From assembly GCF_000524195.1 (NCBI RefSeq), contig NW_020170396.1, positions 212,698 through 276,697 of the forward strand: DNA of 64,000 nt, given 5' to 3'. Below are positions 1-14,400 of the stretch, one piece after another. The translations under genes and the position numbers were made by a program. Source of the stretch: Echinococcus granulosus. Lineage: Eukaryota; Platyhelminthes; Cestoda; Cyclophyllidea; Taeniidae. Positions within the stretch are counted from its first letter, which is position 1. Each line of letters opens with the position of its first letter. The notes beneath the pieces were generated by a model. That model was given only the letters and a program-made list of their open reading frames with translations, did no database searches and was not told the DNA's origin.

Positions 1-1731
1 GTGTGCGGTGAATCGCCCACAAATTAGAGATCCAAGGTGGTTGTGGTTGAAATTCACCTACTTGTTACAAATATCTTAGCTTTTAGGTGTGCAGGAAAGC
101 TTCTTCATCCTAACCATTTGGGACTTGTCACTCGGTCATTCTGGTAGTTGATCTATTTCCCTTCTTTCAAGACTTCATGCAGTATAAAAGGCTATTTTAT
201 AAGAATACATGGAAGTTTGGATGGGATGATGTTATGTGATATGATGCGATGGGAGATAGCGCCTCATGGTATTGCTCCATGCGGTGATGGGCGCATTCTC
301 TTGGCATTAGCACTGGATGGCCACCTGACCATAAGAGAAACAGGAAAAGCCTTTGGTAACAAAAGTGTGATGGAAAAAGGAGTGACTAGGGCTAGTTTTC
401 CTTCATAACTTCTGGAGTCAAAGCACAGCTAAGTGGAATTCGCAGGTCGGTCGCGCCTTGTTAGGATGTGAAGATAGATTGTTTTCGTGGCGAATGAAAA
501 GAGCAAAACAATTGGGGAGTTTTATATAGGTATTTAAATCTTATAACGAAAACTGCACCAACTTATTTGATAGGATTATAATAACTTAACGAATTGCAAA
601 CCTTATATTTTGCCAATTTGTATGGTTGATTGTGCCTACTGCTGTTGATTAGGTGGATTAGTACCGTATGAGGAGTATGCAAAAAAAGTGTTTTTAGTGA
701 TAAAAATGTGCTACGCTTCACCATGCCTGGTATTCTGTATATGTTTCAATCTGATGTTGATCTGAACATACATCGAGTTTCCCTAAGCCTCCTTTACTTA
801 CAGTGAAACGAACAAATTGACATGATTTGACTCTCCCAGAATGATTTCCTATGCATTTTCCTTGAAAAAATATTTTATAACCAAAAAAGACCTAGACTGA
901 GGAATGATAAGCTTATGGCCTCTGCTAACTGTAAAATTCCAATTCATTCGGCTGAGTGGTACTTACTTTTGTATAAGTAGATAGTTGCTCGAGTTAATTA
1001 TTCAGGAAACAAAATGAGGTCGCTGATGTCCCCCACCAAATCGCTAAGAATGTTAATGAAGTTTTTTTTTTCAACATTTCACTAAATCCAAGGTGCTGGG
1101 TGACATTTTTCCTGACACAACCACAAAGCACTTTCTAAGAGTTATTTGTTATATTTTTTAATTCAAATGGAAAACTATGCATAAGATGACCCATCATTGT
1201 TCCTAAAAACCAATAAGTTTTGGTCTTAGATTTGATCAGTCCTATACACCCTTAACCCCTAATGGTTCTTTGTACTACACTTAATGATTAAATGAGTTTA
1301 ATTATGTTCACTCGATCCTGATAAGGGGTAGGCTGCTCCGGGCAAACAACTATTTTCGAAACTGTTTCTGAAATTACTATCAAGGGCTATATTTCGGAGT
1401 TGTGGCATGTATAAAATACACTTAAAGGATATCTTAGTAGGGTAGTTTTTGGTAAACATTCAGAAAGGTGGCAAGTGTAAGCATTATCCATTATGTATGT
1501 GACACCTAATTCCACAAATCCAAATTTTATTTGGATTCCATTAACGCCCATTATTTTACCTTAATGCTGCACCTTATCAGTTATAAGTAAAGCGATTATC
1601 ATCACTAACATTAACTACCCTATTAGTGGGACTTTGACAGAATGATGTCATACAATAATCCTAAACACTTCCATAAACCTCTTCAAAATCCATCACTGAC
1701 GGCTGGAAACGTCTCAAACATGACGACTAAC
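1..1731. other. No gene recognised; likely last Jagged intron
   Basis: If the donor at 1726-1731 is used, this is intron sequence leading to the missing transmembrane and cytoplasmic exons. On the minus strand a GGGTAG acceptor near 1592-1597 is followed by a short hydrophobic frame (LMLVMIIALLIT) that stops after five more codons. It is too short to be a convincing Jagged membrane segment. Nothing else is visible. Confidence 0.4.
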
Positions 1732-2492
1732 CTCAATGTAAGCGAGGTCAGATGGATAATCCAACTGCCTTCCAGCCAGACCGCAACTCATGCCCAGAAG
1801 TCCGCCCTCATTGGTCGCTGCGCGAGTCTGTTCCACTGCTGGCAGTGCCCTCACCGCATTACAAAAGTCTTCCACGGTGACTCCGTAGGGCAATCGAGAA
1901 CGTGACACAACCACCGCCAACCTCGCGCATTGATTGGTTAGTCGAACGGATGCTGGCCGACATCCGGGCAACGCCGGTGGTAGTCCTGGCGGAGTTGGCG
2001 ACACAGCTGAGATCTCGGCCAAGCTTGCATTGACACAACGAGCGCGCGCGTAGCACGGTGGAGTAAGGCATAGGGGAGGCGACGGCGCAGTACTCAGCAG
2101 ATGACATTCTTCACCTTCTTTACACGCGAAAGGATCGTTCTCTCTGCTGGCAGTCAGGCAGGTCCAGTAGCCACAGAATTCCTGAATATGGACACCCAAA
2201 AAATATCCAATTTTGATGAATAATGACAAGTTTTAAGAAGTAAAACTCACCCTTTTGCAGACAATATTGCCCTCAACGCACTCACAAGTGGCACAGTAAG
2301 AGGCCCACTTCTCACCATGGTCATAGATTCGGTGATTGAATCGACAGGATGGGGGTTTGGGCGCTATTGGGGCAATCACCTCCTCGCAATGACGTCCGCT
2401 GCGGCCTTCAGGACAGATGCACTCATAGGTGCCGATCCTGTCAACACAACGCGCTCCGTAAGCGCATGGATGGTCTACGCATTCGTCAATGT
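1732..2492 (-). other. JAG1: Jagged exons 14-15: EGF16, VWC and juxtamembrane region
   Basis: Exon 14 (2492-2251) gives calcium-binding EGF16 ([18 protein letters not shown], compare NECQSSPCAFGATC). It then gives the first half of a von Willebrand C domain ([19 protein letters not shown]). Exon 15 (2181-1732) continues EFCGYWTC with further paired cysteines, [11 protein letters not shown] and [10 protein letters not shown]. It ends in [16 protein letters not shown] and LAYIEVS, matching the conserved Jagged block before the membrane. If exon 15 were not spliced, the frame would stop six codons after the donor (1714-1716) and give a secreted protein. Confidence 0.88.
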
Positions 2493-5400
2493 CTGTGAAT
2501 TTGGAGGAAAGTTAGGAAAGGGTTGGAATAAAAAATGCTGATTGCTGGTTAAAACATTAGACCACTCAAGATGTTAATAACATGCGTTTTATCCATCTCA
2601 GCCCCACGATTGTGCCGTTGTTTTGATTTTCAAGTAAAACGTCGAACACATTTTTGTCTTAAGGGGAGAAGAGCATCCAGAACGTTGATGTTCGGTATGA
2701 GGGACTCAAATTAGATTGGGTCTTTCAAATAGAAATTAAGCTAATGAACCAGGTTGGTTAAAAACTTTCAGTCGCTAGGTCAATCGCAAATAAGGCCTAT
2801 ACTTTTCCCCAATGAGGCAAAAAATGTGGCGCATACGTACTGGGTTGCCACCGCGACTTCCCAAATGGTGGTTTATTTCCAAAGTCACGTTAGTCTCGAG
2901 GTCTTATATCAGAGAAGTAATGAACACACTGATAGTCTTTAAAAGCTGTCATCGTCTGCTAATACACAGCATTTGACGTCTATTTGCTCACCTTCCACCT
3001 CGACTTTATCAGTTTATCTGTTCGTAAACGGTTCGCTCCATCACTGAAATTAAACGTGACTAAAAGATGTTTTGATAATTTTGAAATGCATTAAGCAGTG
3101 TTGACACGTAATTCCTCATTATTATCAAGAATAAATGGTCTTCATAGCCATGATTTGTAAACTTTCAAGTGATCCATCACCAGCATTATTGTATATCTTC
3201 AAATCATTTATGGTGCTACATTCTGTTAGCCTGTATCGTAGAAAGCATCTATAAAACACGTTTACCAAGAGGCTTCAAATCATCTTTGAGATCAAGTTAT
3301 GCTTAATTTGTAAGGAAGATCTAACTAAATTACAACTATCAGATTCAAAAATATTTTGTGACATGTAGTTTTAGAATTGGAAAAAATGGTTGGGAGCACA
3401 ATTAAAAGTGCTTACAAAAGTACAGTTTTCAAGAGGTCATTGCGCCGAGTTACATTAAAAGCCGCACACTTTTTTGCCTCACGGTGTATTCTGGACCATG
3501 AGCCCAGTCTCATTTCAATTCTCAAGGTCCTAAGTCTTTGAAGGCGTTTAGGATTCGTCCTTAACTTTACCACACTCAGATAAGTCATTTAGAAACAATC
3601 CACAATTTTTACGTTCACTTTTTTTTAACGTATGCCAATCCCTTCAAATAAATCATGAAAACTTTCCCATTACTTGCACACACAACATCTTGTGTCCAAG
3701 GCGCAAGAGAAAACGCCATGAAAATCAGATTTTGGCAAAGTTTTGAATGAGCAAGTTAGACTTACTATGCCGACAATCCACGCCCATGAATCCCTCAGCG
3801 CAGATACACTCAAAGCCATTGACAAGATCCCGACACTCGCCTCCATTCTGACTGCAAATTAAAAAGAAATGAAAAATGGAACATTTTGGGTTCAAAGAAT
3901 CTCTATGTGAGTTCATAGGAATAGTGCCCGTCATGGAAACTTGATTAATTGTCTTTAGATGAGCGGATTAGTGTGTAATCGTTTTGTTCCTGTAGAGTTG
4001 AAAAGTTATGCGGTTATGAATGGCTAAATAGAAGGAATTGCATGAAGTTCTGGTCAAAACATCGCTTCCCTCTAGTGATGCAGTAATGTTAAATAACAAC
4101 AATTTTATCACCTTCGTGCATACAATTGAATTCGAACTTCACCCTGTGCATTGCTCTTTGATACTTGAATTTGTAATACTTTTAACAGTTCTTTAGACCC
4201 CTAACCATTCCTCCACTTTTCTAGTTAAATGATGGGTACGTAAAATTAAATAAGATAACCAGCCTAAGAGTGAGCCTATCCTCAAGATTCACACAAGCGA
4301 TGTACCACTGAATACGAATTTTTAAATAACCTCACAAGTTGATATTTTTTTTCGAGTTTTGTTTGTGATAGTCCTGAGACTGGTTATACATTCATGAGGG
4401 TCAGTCATCATCATTGCTACCAGGATTACACACTATGGCCAGCAATAATCACATTTGTTAACAAAACTAAGGGTATGTCTTAGTAAAATATACCTTACCA
4501 AGGATTATTGCGACACTCATCGATGTCCTCTTCACATCGACCTCCAGCAAATCCCGGTGGGCAGAGACAGTAAATGCCTTCGCCAACATTGATGCATGTA
4601 CCTCCATTCCTGCAAAAATTACCATTTTCGCAGGCTTGATATTCTAATGACCCTAGAGGTTTGAAAGTTTTCGGTTAAAAGAGACCTTATTTTGCCATGT
4701 AAAATGCTGTATAAAGAGATGGGATGAGCAGTGCGGAGACGGAGTTTTTAAATTCGTTGATTCCACAGTATTTCCACTAGTAGGTAAGTGCTTCACTTTT
4801 AGAAAAACTTGTTTAGAACAAAGTTAGGAAAACGCCACTTATAAAAATACTATATAATAAATTCTTGAAGACCCACTAACGCCAACTTTAAGGTGTATTA
4901 GTGAATAGTAATGCTTTCAGACTACAGAGCACAAAAATGCTTATAGCATCAGACAAGAATCAGTCTAGCTAAACAACAAATCTAATGTCAAGTGTTTAAT
5001 ACACGGATTCATTTAAGGTATAACCAACCCAAATCATTGACCAAAAGATCATGTAACCTCCATGTCAAGTGAAAGCCGAAGTCTCATGCTTTCAGCCTTG
5101 TCTTACTGAAAACAGCTAGAGGTTGCAAGAGGTAGCCGGAAAACTGATTGCATCACTTAGCTTCTGCTTAAGAGTTAGCAAAATTTCGAAATAAGCTGCA
5201 AAACTGAATAAAAAAGTGAAACAATGACGGTGCAACGTCTTCAATAATTATTATCCCACACGGTAAGTGCTTGAAAGTTGTCTTAAAGTTCAGCCCTAAC
5301 TACTTGGTGAAAAACAGTAGTTTGTTTAGTTGACAAGGAATGACAGCCGGCGTTTTTCACCACATAAGGTCCAAAATTTTGAGCACATTTTATGTAAATA

Positions 5401-8400
5401 TAATTTGAGATCGACAATATGAAAAAATATGCGGGTTTTTTGTCTATACCGAAATGTTCATTTAGCTTACATTTCAAACCCCGAATGTCTTTCACGAAGG
5501 CTATTTTAGATAATAGAATAGTGATTAAGTAAAAGGTAGGAAAAGGGGAAAATAATGAATCTGGTGCATTGAATAAATCCAAACCCACGTGTCTGACAGA
5601 ACAATCCGGTCCAACCAGCCGGACATTGACAGAAGAAACCGTGAGAACTTAGAGCATCGTCCAAACACACCCCACCATTGTGGCAGGGCTGAGAGACTTG
5701 GCATGGACTGCGTGGCATTGGCAAGTGACACCATCGGCCTGACCAACCGGGTGTGCAGCGACATTGGAAGGAGACGTCACCTGTCACCTCCATTTGCTGA
5801 CAGTAGGCACCATTCCGACAGGGTTCACTGTCGCATGGCTGTAGCTCTGTGGAAGTACAAAGGTGGCCATTTCTATTGTTAAAAATTCCCCAATTTTGAG
5901 CTGAATTACTCGCATTTTAGAGAAATTATTTATGAATGAAAACTCATAGAATAAATAGAGATGGTGGATGTACGCAATAATAGAAAGGTTTTAAGTTCAT
6001 TTCAGGTGAAGTGTCCGAGACATGGACCCCCAAACTTCGAAGTGCCAAAACAAAATTGAGTACCTTATACCTGGTTTTGCCATAATTTTGCTGGTTTTAA
6101 TTTTAGCCTTCCATGGCTGAAATCTCACGCTGATAGCATGGGACCCTATCAATGTCACTGTCTTTACAATGGCAAAAAAGTTGGTTAACACGCCCTAAAA
6201 TCTTGATTTCATTGGACGCATGCTGCGTCAAAACGTCGGGGAAAAATATCCACCGTGGAAGAATGAACTTGGGGACTCGTGCAACCAAACAGTGGTATAC
6301 ATTTTTCAAGTCTCCACAAGTCATTGTCGCTTGCTACTCCAAAAGCCGTCATAACCTATTTATTCGTCTAAAAGGGTATTTTCTGTCTTTTGACATTGGA
6401 AACGGAGAAATTTTTCATGGGTGGACCTGAAAACAATGATAAAAACTTGAAAAGACTTTATAGCAGAGCAGTATTTGTTTCACTTTTAAGTTCCACAAAT
6501 CAGCCCCAACCGATTCCACTGCATCTAAGCTAGTACACCTCATTGCATCTTTTTTGGTGCACAAATTTGCATTCACAAGCTAGAATTACCCGTCCAAAAT
6601 CCGTCCTTTTTGCTCATTATAATGAATGCTTCGCATTATTATTTTAATTTTTTTATTCTCTTACCACGTTCACAAAACGTTCCTGTGAATCCCTCTGTAC
6701 ACAGGCAATAAAAGGCGTCAGCCTCTCCATTCACGCAAGTCGCACCGTTTCTGCACAGATGTCCCATCTCTGCACAGTTGTCTTTCAACTGTTGGCAAAA
6801 CCTTCCAGTATAGCCATTCTCGCAGACACAGGAGTACTGAGAAGTAACTGGATCATGGAGGCAAATTCCATGCTCTCCACAAGATTCTGTCGATATAGCA
6901 GATGATTGGGCATTGAAGGTTACTGCGGGAAGGAGAGGAACCTGCAAGGAGCTCTTCGTGTCCGCACATGGATCCAAAAGGCTTGAACAACCCTCTGGAC
7001 CACAGTAGGGACGCCGATGTTCACAGCGACGACCATAAAAGCCTTCGTTGCACTTACAGTAGTAGTCGTAGGGACTGAGATTGTAGCAAGGAGCCTGGTT
7101 CTCGCATGGATTTGGATCACATCCACGCCTAGCAAACTGTTTTAAAGTGGTTCAAAGAGGTCACTATAATGTGCTTTTTATCATAATCAAGTACAGTAAG
7201 GGTCTAGACCTAACAAAATTCAAAAATAAATTATTCTACTGGACGACAAATCAGTAGCGATGTTTCCACTACCTGTAGAGGTGAAAGTTTACAATGGAAT
7301 ACCTCACAAAGGGTGCCAGTAACACCTTCAGGGCAGACACATTGGAAACCACCCTCGACTTCCACACAGACGCCCTCGTTTTTACAAGGATTGGAAGCAC
7401 ATTTGCGATTGACCTCGCAATTGCGACCAGAGAAACCCTCGGGGCAGGTGCAGTAGTAGTCACCGATTAAATCCTTCATAAGCAAAAAATTAAGAACGAA
7501 TTTATAATTTTATGTGCATTAGCGCTAGCAGTAAAGGCACTTACGTGACATGTTCCTCCGTTCAGACACTTGTCAACGCAGTCGTCGATGTCTAAGTTGA
7601 TTCAATAGGATATAGTCTTAGGAATTTGTAGGTAGGTTTTTTTGCGACATCTAATGACATATAAATACTTTTTAAAGTTTTATACAGAAAATACAAAAAA
7701 GAGTCACTAAGACTGATATAAATAAGACTTCTTCGGTGGACAAATGCTGACAAAGAATTCCTTCTGCAGTACGCAAAACTCACCCAAAATAGGCATTTTT
7801 TAGGAGCAATGTAGTGATTTGTGCCTTAGAAGTAATAATTCTGTGTGTTTACTCGTCGTGGTGAATATAAATAGCACTTCCCATCCCAAATCAGTCCCTC
7901 GGTAGGTCAATAAGCATGCCCATTCCAACGACAAGTTCGCATAATGAAGAGGAAATTAACACGCTTTGCGGTTTATTGTTCTCTGCCCATGCGAGGCATC
8001 TAAGATCCATTTGCTTTGTAGGTTCCGACACAATTATTCTAATTTTTCAAAAGTGTAAACCAGTGGTTTTGTCATGTGCGAAAAATATTACTAAATATTC
8101 TTTAAAAATTGACTCGATTTGTTGTTTAAATAAATGGTGACACTTTAATCTCTTTTATTAACAAGGGAGATGGGAAACGATTGTGCTTGAAATCACATTT
8201 GATCAAAGACATTCTAAATAGGCAAATGGCTATTCTTGTCAAACAACATCTACTGTTATAGCCCACCCAGGCAGCTGCATAGGTAGAAGCTAAAATACGG
8301 TTGTTACTCTGTCAATGACGTTTATATTTTAACTACTTCATGTATCTTACAATAATCATAAGGAGTATCCTTACATATTCTTTGCATACAAACCTTCTTT

Positions 8401-11400
8401 CACGCAAACAGGTGTCATTAGGTTAACAATCATAAGCTGGAAAAACCAAAATGTTACGTCTCTCGGTTGTGTGGCTCAACACTACAATAAATTTCAAAAA
8501 AAATAAAATAATTCTTGCTAAATTTGCAGATAAAACAGGGACGGATTAAGCGGTAACTCAGTACTTTACTGATTTTGTGAGTACCAGACCTAACTCCTGT
8601 GCTTTGCCAAGGATTTTAATAAAACCACCTGAGATTTGACCAATTAAAAGGGAACGAATATCTATTAACCTTATTTGGTCCTGCAATCGAGAACAAATTG
8701 TTAACATGTTTAAGCACCGACACCGAAAACAACTTTAATCTATTTGGCCAGACACAAATTTGCAATTCAATACTTTAATTGTTTGTTTAACTCCCGATTT
8801 TGGTTACGCGGGTACTTCAGGCCTCGCCACTGGTACTTCCGTTGAGCGGCGTGGCCTCCGGGTCAAACCTTAACGTGACGGAGGAAGGCTACAGGCTTCA
8901 AATGGGTTTACAATGATGTCTACCTTTGACAACAAACCAGTCCTGTGTTCTGTAGGAATGCTAATGACATTTAAAGCGACACTGGCCGTGAACATTCCGG
9001 ACAAGTTCATTACAGAGCTGTCTACTGTAACTGGATGAAGATTAACTATGTGAACATGCGTAACTCCTGCACCTTTCTACCAGCTGGGCAGAACCCAGAT
9101 AGGTCTGGCTGAGCAGCACTGAAGTGGTAACAAAGTGGCCAAGTGAAATAAACTCGAAAAATTATTTTCACTAAACTACTTAAAATATCACCCTTTAGTT
9201 AATGACTCCTCCCTTAGGCCAGTAGCCTTATGAATGGCGATGGGCGTACGAGATGGCCAACGCATTTTCCCCTCCCCAATACAGCTCTCAAACAGAATGG
9301 AACTGTAGGTCTAGGGGAATTGACAAGCAAGATCAGTGACGTTGCAGTTTGATATCTTCTCAGTGGAATGCAAATTTGATGACTGGAACTGTTGTTTCAT
9401 GGGTGTTTCTTCCACATCACCTTCTACGTTTTGATGACCGATGAGCAATTTCACTAGAGGGAGCGTCCAAATGACACTCAAAAGGAGAGAGAGCTGTGTG
9501 ATACTTTGATCATTTATTTAACTCTTCGTTTTGGTTTCAAGGCTACTTATGTCTTCGGAGCATGGTCTCCGGGCTTTCTGAACATCGGCGATAAATTTCC
9601 CATCCTTGCATTATGACTTCTCGGTGCGCTACAACAATAATATCAGGTAATTCATAAATCACTAATCCCACCACTAAATCAGCCCTCTTTAATAAAACCA
9701 AACACTGAACTAGACCGAATTTTAGATTCTTTGACTTAGTTATTTCACTTTTAATTATGTTGATCTGAACCTTCACAAAATTGAGTGGAAAATGTAAGGC
9801 CAAATTAAAACGCAATGAGTTGACATTACCGCCATTCCTTTGCATTTCAGTTCAGTTTTTCATGATTTTAGCAGATAAACAAGGCACAACGCAGACGAAT
9901 TAGAAGAAATTGCCTTGTGGACGAGAAAAAAGACAATAAGCGTCCCCACTGCTACTCACTTTGATCACAAAGCTCGCCAGTCCACCCGGGCAAACAGAGG
10001 CAGTCGTGTTTGATGCCACCATGAGAAGCAGTGGCCAATTGGGTGCATTTGTGCGCGTGTACACACTGCGAATCGATGCAGGGAGAACGTAGTTGGCACA
10101 CCGAGCCCTGAAATCCTCGTGGACAGTCACAGCGGAAGCCTAGGCCGTCTAGGTCCTGACACCTGCCTCCATTCATGCAGAGGTTCTGCTCACAGAAGTC
10201 GATATCTAGAGGGCGGTGGAGTCAAAACAGCTTGTTAGGTACTATCAGGGGAGATCAAAATTATTAAGCATTTCCTCAAAATTGCCTTTGAAATCATTCG
10301 AGAGGCTAAATTAGAAGGTACACCATGTTTAATTCGATGGCTCTCTTGGAATTTCATCTCAACACTTGTTGATTTTCTGTTTATTGTGGATGTGCTTCAG
10401 CATAGTTTTAGGCAAACATTTTTCCAAGTTGTATCTTAAGAGGCGTTTCATATCGTTGGTGCTGTATACTTTGCAGTATTATTTACTCTGGGCTGTTGCT
10501 ACCGTAAGTAGTTCAAGATGTTGACGAGTTACACGGTTAGAGTTGTAAGTGTGGTTTTAAAATTATTTGTTTTTATAGAATGACTTGGTTTTGGAAAGAT
10601 TGTTGGACTTAAAAGGGGAAGTTAGAAAAAGCGTATACGTCCATCTCAGGTTATTAGTCAATTAACAGAGGGACTTAACGAGGTTTTCTTTAACGCATAT
10701 TTAAAATAGATTGGGTGAGGAGTCTAACCGAGTAATCCGATAACCATTCAGAAGACTGTTGTGGTTCTACCGTGAACCCCAAGCAGTGGATACGTCCTAA
10801 ACTAGGCCCATACTGATGGTGAAAATCTTTATTCTAAGTTGAAATTTCAAGAGTTGCTGTATAATTTGAAACAAAGAGATAAAATGAAAAAGTGAGTTGA
10901 ATTAGTTGGATCAACGAATTCTACCTCCGAAATTATTAAAGGAGAGAGCGTCAGAATGAGTAAACGTAGATAACATAGAAGCCTTTTTCCCCTCACTATC
11001 GAAACAAAGATTTGAAATGCCATTACAGCTTATGGCTACAATTTCCAGAAAATTTACAAATTTGTTATGTTATCTGCTTTTTGGTCATATTTTTATCCAA
11101 TTTCAGGTGCAAAAAATTCGCCTTTAAATCGAGGTAACAAATAATCAGAAATTTCTTCGAAACCTCTTTCACTATTCACTGTATACTAGTTACCCAACCT
11201 TAGCCCCAGCGTTTGCAATCAGTTCATTTTTTCCTCCTCCTCTTCTTGTGCCATAATAATCTTAAGTCGAAGTGAAGTGGGGCAGAAAAGTCCCAGACTT
11301 GGCCATCTTCGAGAAAGGAACCTAATTAATCTGCACAGTCATCTCATTATTAATTCAGACGCAGGCCTGACTGTAGGTCAGTGGGGATAGTCGAAATTAG

Positions 11401-14400
11401 CCATTGTAGTGGAAGATGAGGGGAGAATAATAATGGGGCTGGATTATAGCCCTGCAGTGAAGTTAATCCTCGAACGGTGTGGGGCAAGAGGGATTAAAGC
11501 AGTATTCCCACATCGGACTAATCCAAAGTTTTGGGGAATTTCATGACTTACTTACAAGGACTATAGTGACTGTATTCTCAAAGATTGAAAATTTAAAGCC
11601 CATATGGTATAAAATTTTCAGCAATCTCCAATGGAACTGGATTATAGGTGACAAACTTCCACCTTAGTTATTCATTGTCAACAAATCAGATTTGCAGCTT
11701 TACTGTCCTTTTAAATTGCTTCTCTGAAGTGAATGTTCAAAATGATTTGTATCACAAACAGTTCAAAATGAAGACGAAGTATATGTCAGGCGGGAAAAAA
11801 CCTTGGCTGACTTTGACACAGCCTGAAAGTACCAGTGGTGGCTTAGCACTAAGGCCCAAGGCTTTCAACATTTCCTCGGTACGAAGCGACTAGAAGCCTA
11901 GAAATCGGTTGAATAGGTAGACAGATTGTCTAGCAGGATTTATGTAGTAGCTAGAAAATGAACAGACCCCTTAAACCTTTCCCTCCTTTCCGGATGGATC
12001 CTACTCGAGGTTGATACTTCATAATTTGTCGGCCAAAATTCTATCCTCATATTTCCCCATCCATCCACTCCGTCATTTACCTCTCAATCCACTTAATCTC
12101 CAATTAATTCATTCACTCATATCAGAACCATTCGTTTACTAATCCTGGATTAACCACCCATTCAGTAGATGGACAGTTTACATATGTGCTTATCCAGACA
12201 TTTGTCAGTCACGGATCTACTCATCTAACTCTTCATTCTTCCACTAAACTGAATGGATAAATGACATAAATGCTGTAAATTGTGCATATGGGAGCATAAA
12301 GTGACTTACTTTGATCACACAACTCTCCACGCCATCCTGGTTCACAAACGCAATCGAAGCCACCGTCAGAATTCCCACGACAATGGCCACGTTTGCAAGG
12401 ATTTAGCTCACACGGTTTCAACTCTGAAATGGGAGCAAAGGTACCCCCAAAATCCTTATTATAACACTCCACGATCATGCTAAAACAAATCTAGTTTCCA
12501 ACTCTAGAAAGTGGTCACAAATTAGGGTTTTAAGAGACTAAATGGGACAAAAATGCTTACTTTTCTCGCATGTATCACCTCTGTAACCACGTGGACAGAT
12601 GCAATGAAAGGGTTGTGAAGTGATGTTTGTATTCTTGCAGATTCCTCCATTTAAACAGGGTTTGTGACGACCGCAGTAATCTAGATCTATGAAAAGACGC
12701 GCCTGTTTAGTATCTCGAAAGATCAGTGATATAAAATCCTAGACCTCTTCCATTGTCTTAAAGCCGGTTCAACAGGTTGCGAGTATTAATGAATAAAGAT
12801 GATATACGTATCAATTAAAACTATTAGCGAGTGAAGTTATAAACTATATATTCTAATCTAGAATCACACCGATTGCCTTAACTCTTAGTGATTGTATTCG
12901 TAAACAAAAATACGGTCACCCGCAGATTATAAGCAACTTAATTTGCCTAGGTTTTTAAAACAAGTTGGCCTATTTCCAACACAATTTTGTCAAATAAGTT
13001 ATTACAAACTGACGAAGTACCCGTGTCACATATTTGTGACACTGTACACAGGTATGAAACCCATGGTGGCATATATAAGCAACACTAGTTGTGAGCCAGC
13101 CTAATAAGAATGTCGATTTTGAGCAAAACTGAAAAAAAGAAAAGTAACGAAGGTTTTTCTCAGAACGTAAAAGGGACGTATAAAAGGACGGGAAGATTGA
13201 GCGCAGGGGTCATTTTGCAATAATTATTAAGAATAAATTCAGCAAAAGAATGCATAGTACTTATAACTGTCTGTAACTTAATAATTTCACTATATAAAGT
13301 GAGCAAAAAGCAGATGAGATTTCGGGGCCTACCTTGATCACAGAAAGCACCACCCCAATTGGGAAGGCAGTGACAGGTAAAGGGTGCATTGTCGCAAGTT
13401 CCGTGTTGACAACCGGGATAGGTGATGCATTCATCGCAGAGCTCACCCTTCCATCCATTAACACAACTACAATCAGACAAATACTTCCAAAGTTTGAGGT
13501 TTTCTTTGCAATAAGGTGTTTTCTAGCTCAAGTAGACTTTGCTGAATGCAAATATTTTTCAAAAATTTTAAGCCTTAATTGAATACCTGTATGACTAGTT
13601 AAATTAAGTAGTTAGTTCGGTTACCGGTATCTTTCGTTAAAAGATTTTCCGTTAGCACATAAAACAGGAAGCAGCAGTTTGCCCTTCCGTTGTGCCCACC
13701 ACTATATTCCCCTAATTCCGAATCCCTGAAGGCACTGGTTAAACCAGATTGATGTGATTCGAGCCTGACTACTTTGCGAGCCATGCTTAGCTTGATTCTA
13801 AAGCTGCAAATCCTTCTCCCAAAATATGCTGTTCTTGTAGAATATTCTGTTGAAGTGACTTAATTAGTTCTCTCCGACGAGTAAGCCATTTACAATAGAT
13901 GCAACAAGTTAATAAATACCGTCTATTCTTAATACCAATAAAAAATGTACATCGATACCGCTTTCATCCAAGTTTAACATGTCAAGAGTAATGAAATTAT
14001 TGGGTGACACCTACATTAAACAGGCGAAAATGTCATATTAAAAGCTATCAAGTAAGTAAGTCCTGCATACCACGCATAAAAAAAGAAAATTAGCTTTAAG
14101 ATGGTCAATTTGTTGTTCCATACTTCCTCAATGCCCGGTATTAACCCTTTCGGTGGTTTTGGAATCAAATTATTGAGTTGTGTTTGGAAATGACTTTGTA
14201 TGTGTCAAGCCTTGCAGAAGATGTTCAAAACCCCAGACAAACATTCCTGTTAAAATTATTTTAAGTGTCCATTTTCGTGATTGTTTTCTCGAACAACCTA
14301 GGGGACCACCTCTCTCTCCTTCACTCCTGATTGGCTGAGGTCATGTTTAGGTGCACTTTAAATACGCTGACATTCACTGCTATTAATGCAGGTAACGTTG

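Noticed and set aside
1575..1640. Minus-strand hydrophobic frame after a GGGTAG acceptor as a Jagged membrane exon
   Set aside because: Only about 12 hydrophobic residues and a five-residue tail before a stop. Jagged proteins have a longer juxtamembrane part and tail, so chance is more likely.
4603..4625. Donor/acceptor-like GGTAATTTTTGCAG as an intron in Jagged exon 12
   Set aside because: Too short to splice, and reading through yields the correct EGF14 cysteine pattern.
5589..5882. 97-codon plus-strand frame
   Set aside because: Antisense shadow of the Jagged EGF12-13 exon.
13008..13070. CTGACGA ... hairpin ... GAAAC resembling a hammerhead ribozyme core, as found in some flatworm repeats
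   Set aside because: Stem II would start with an unpaired A and a wobble, and no proper stem III with a UH cleavage site follows CCCATGG. Only the simple hairpin is supported.
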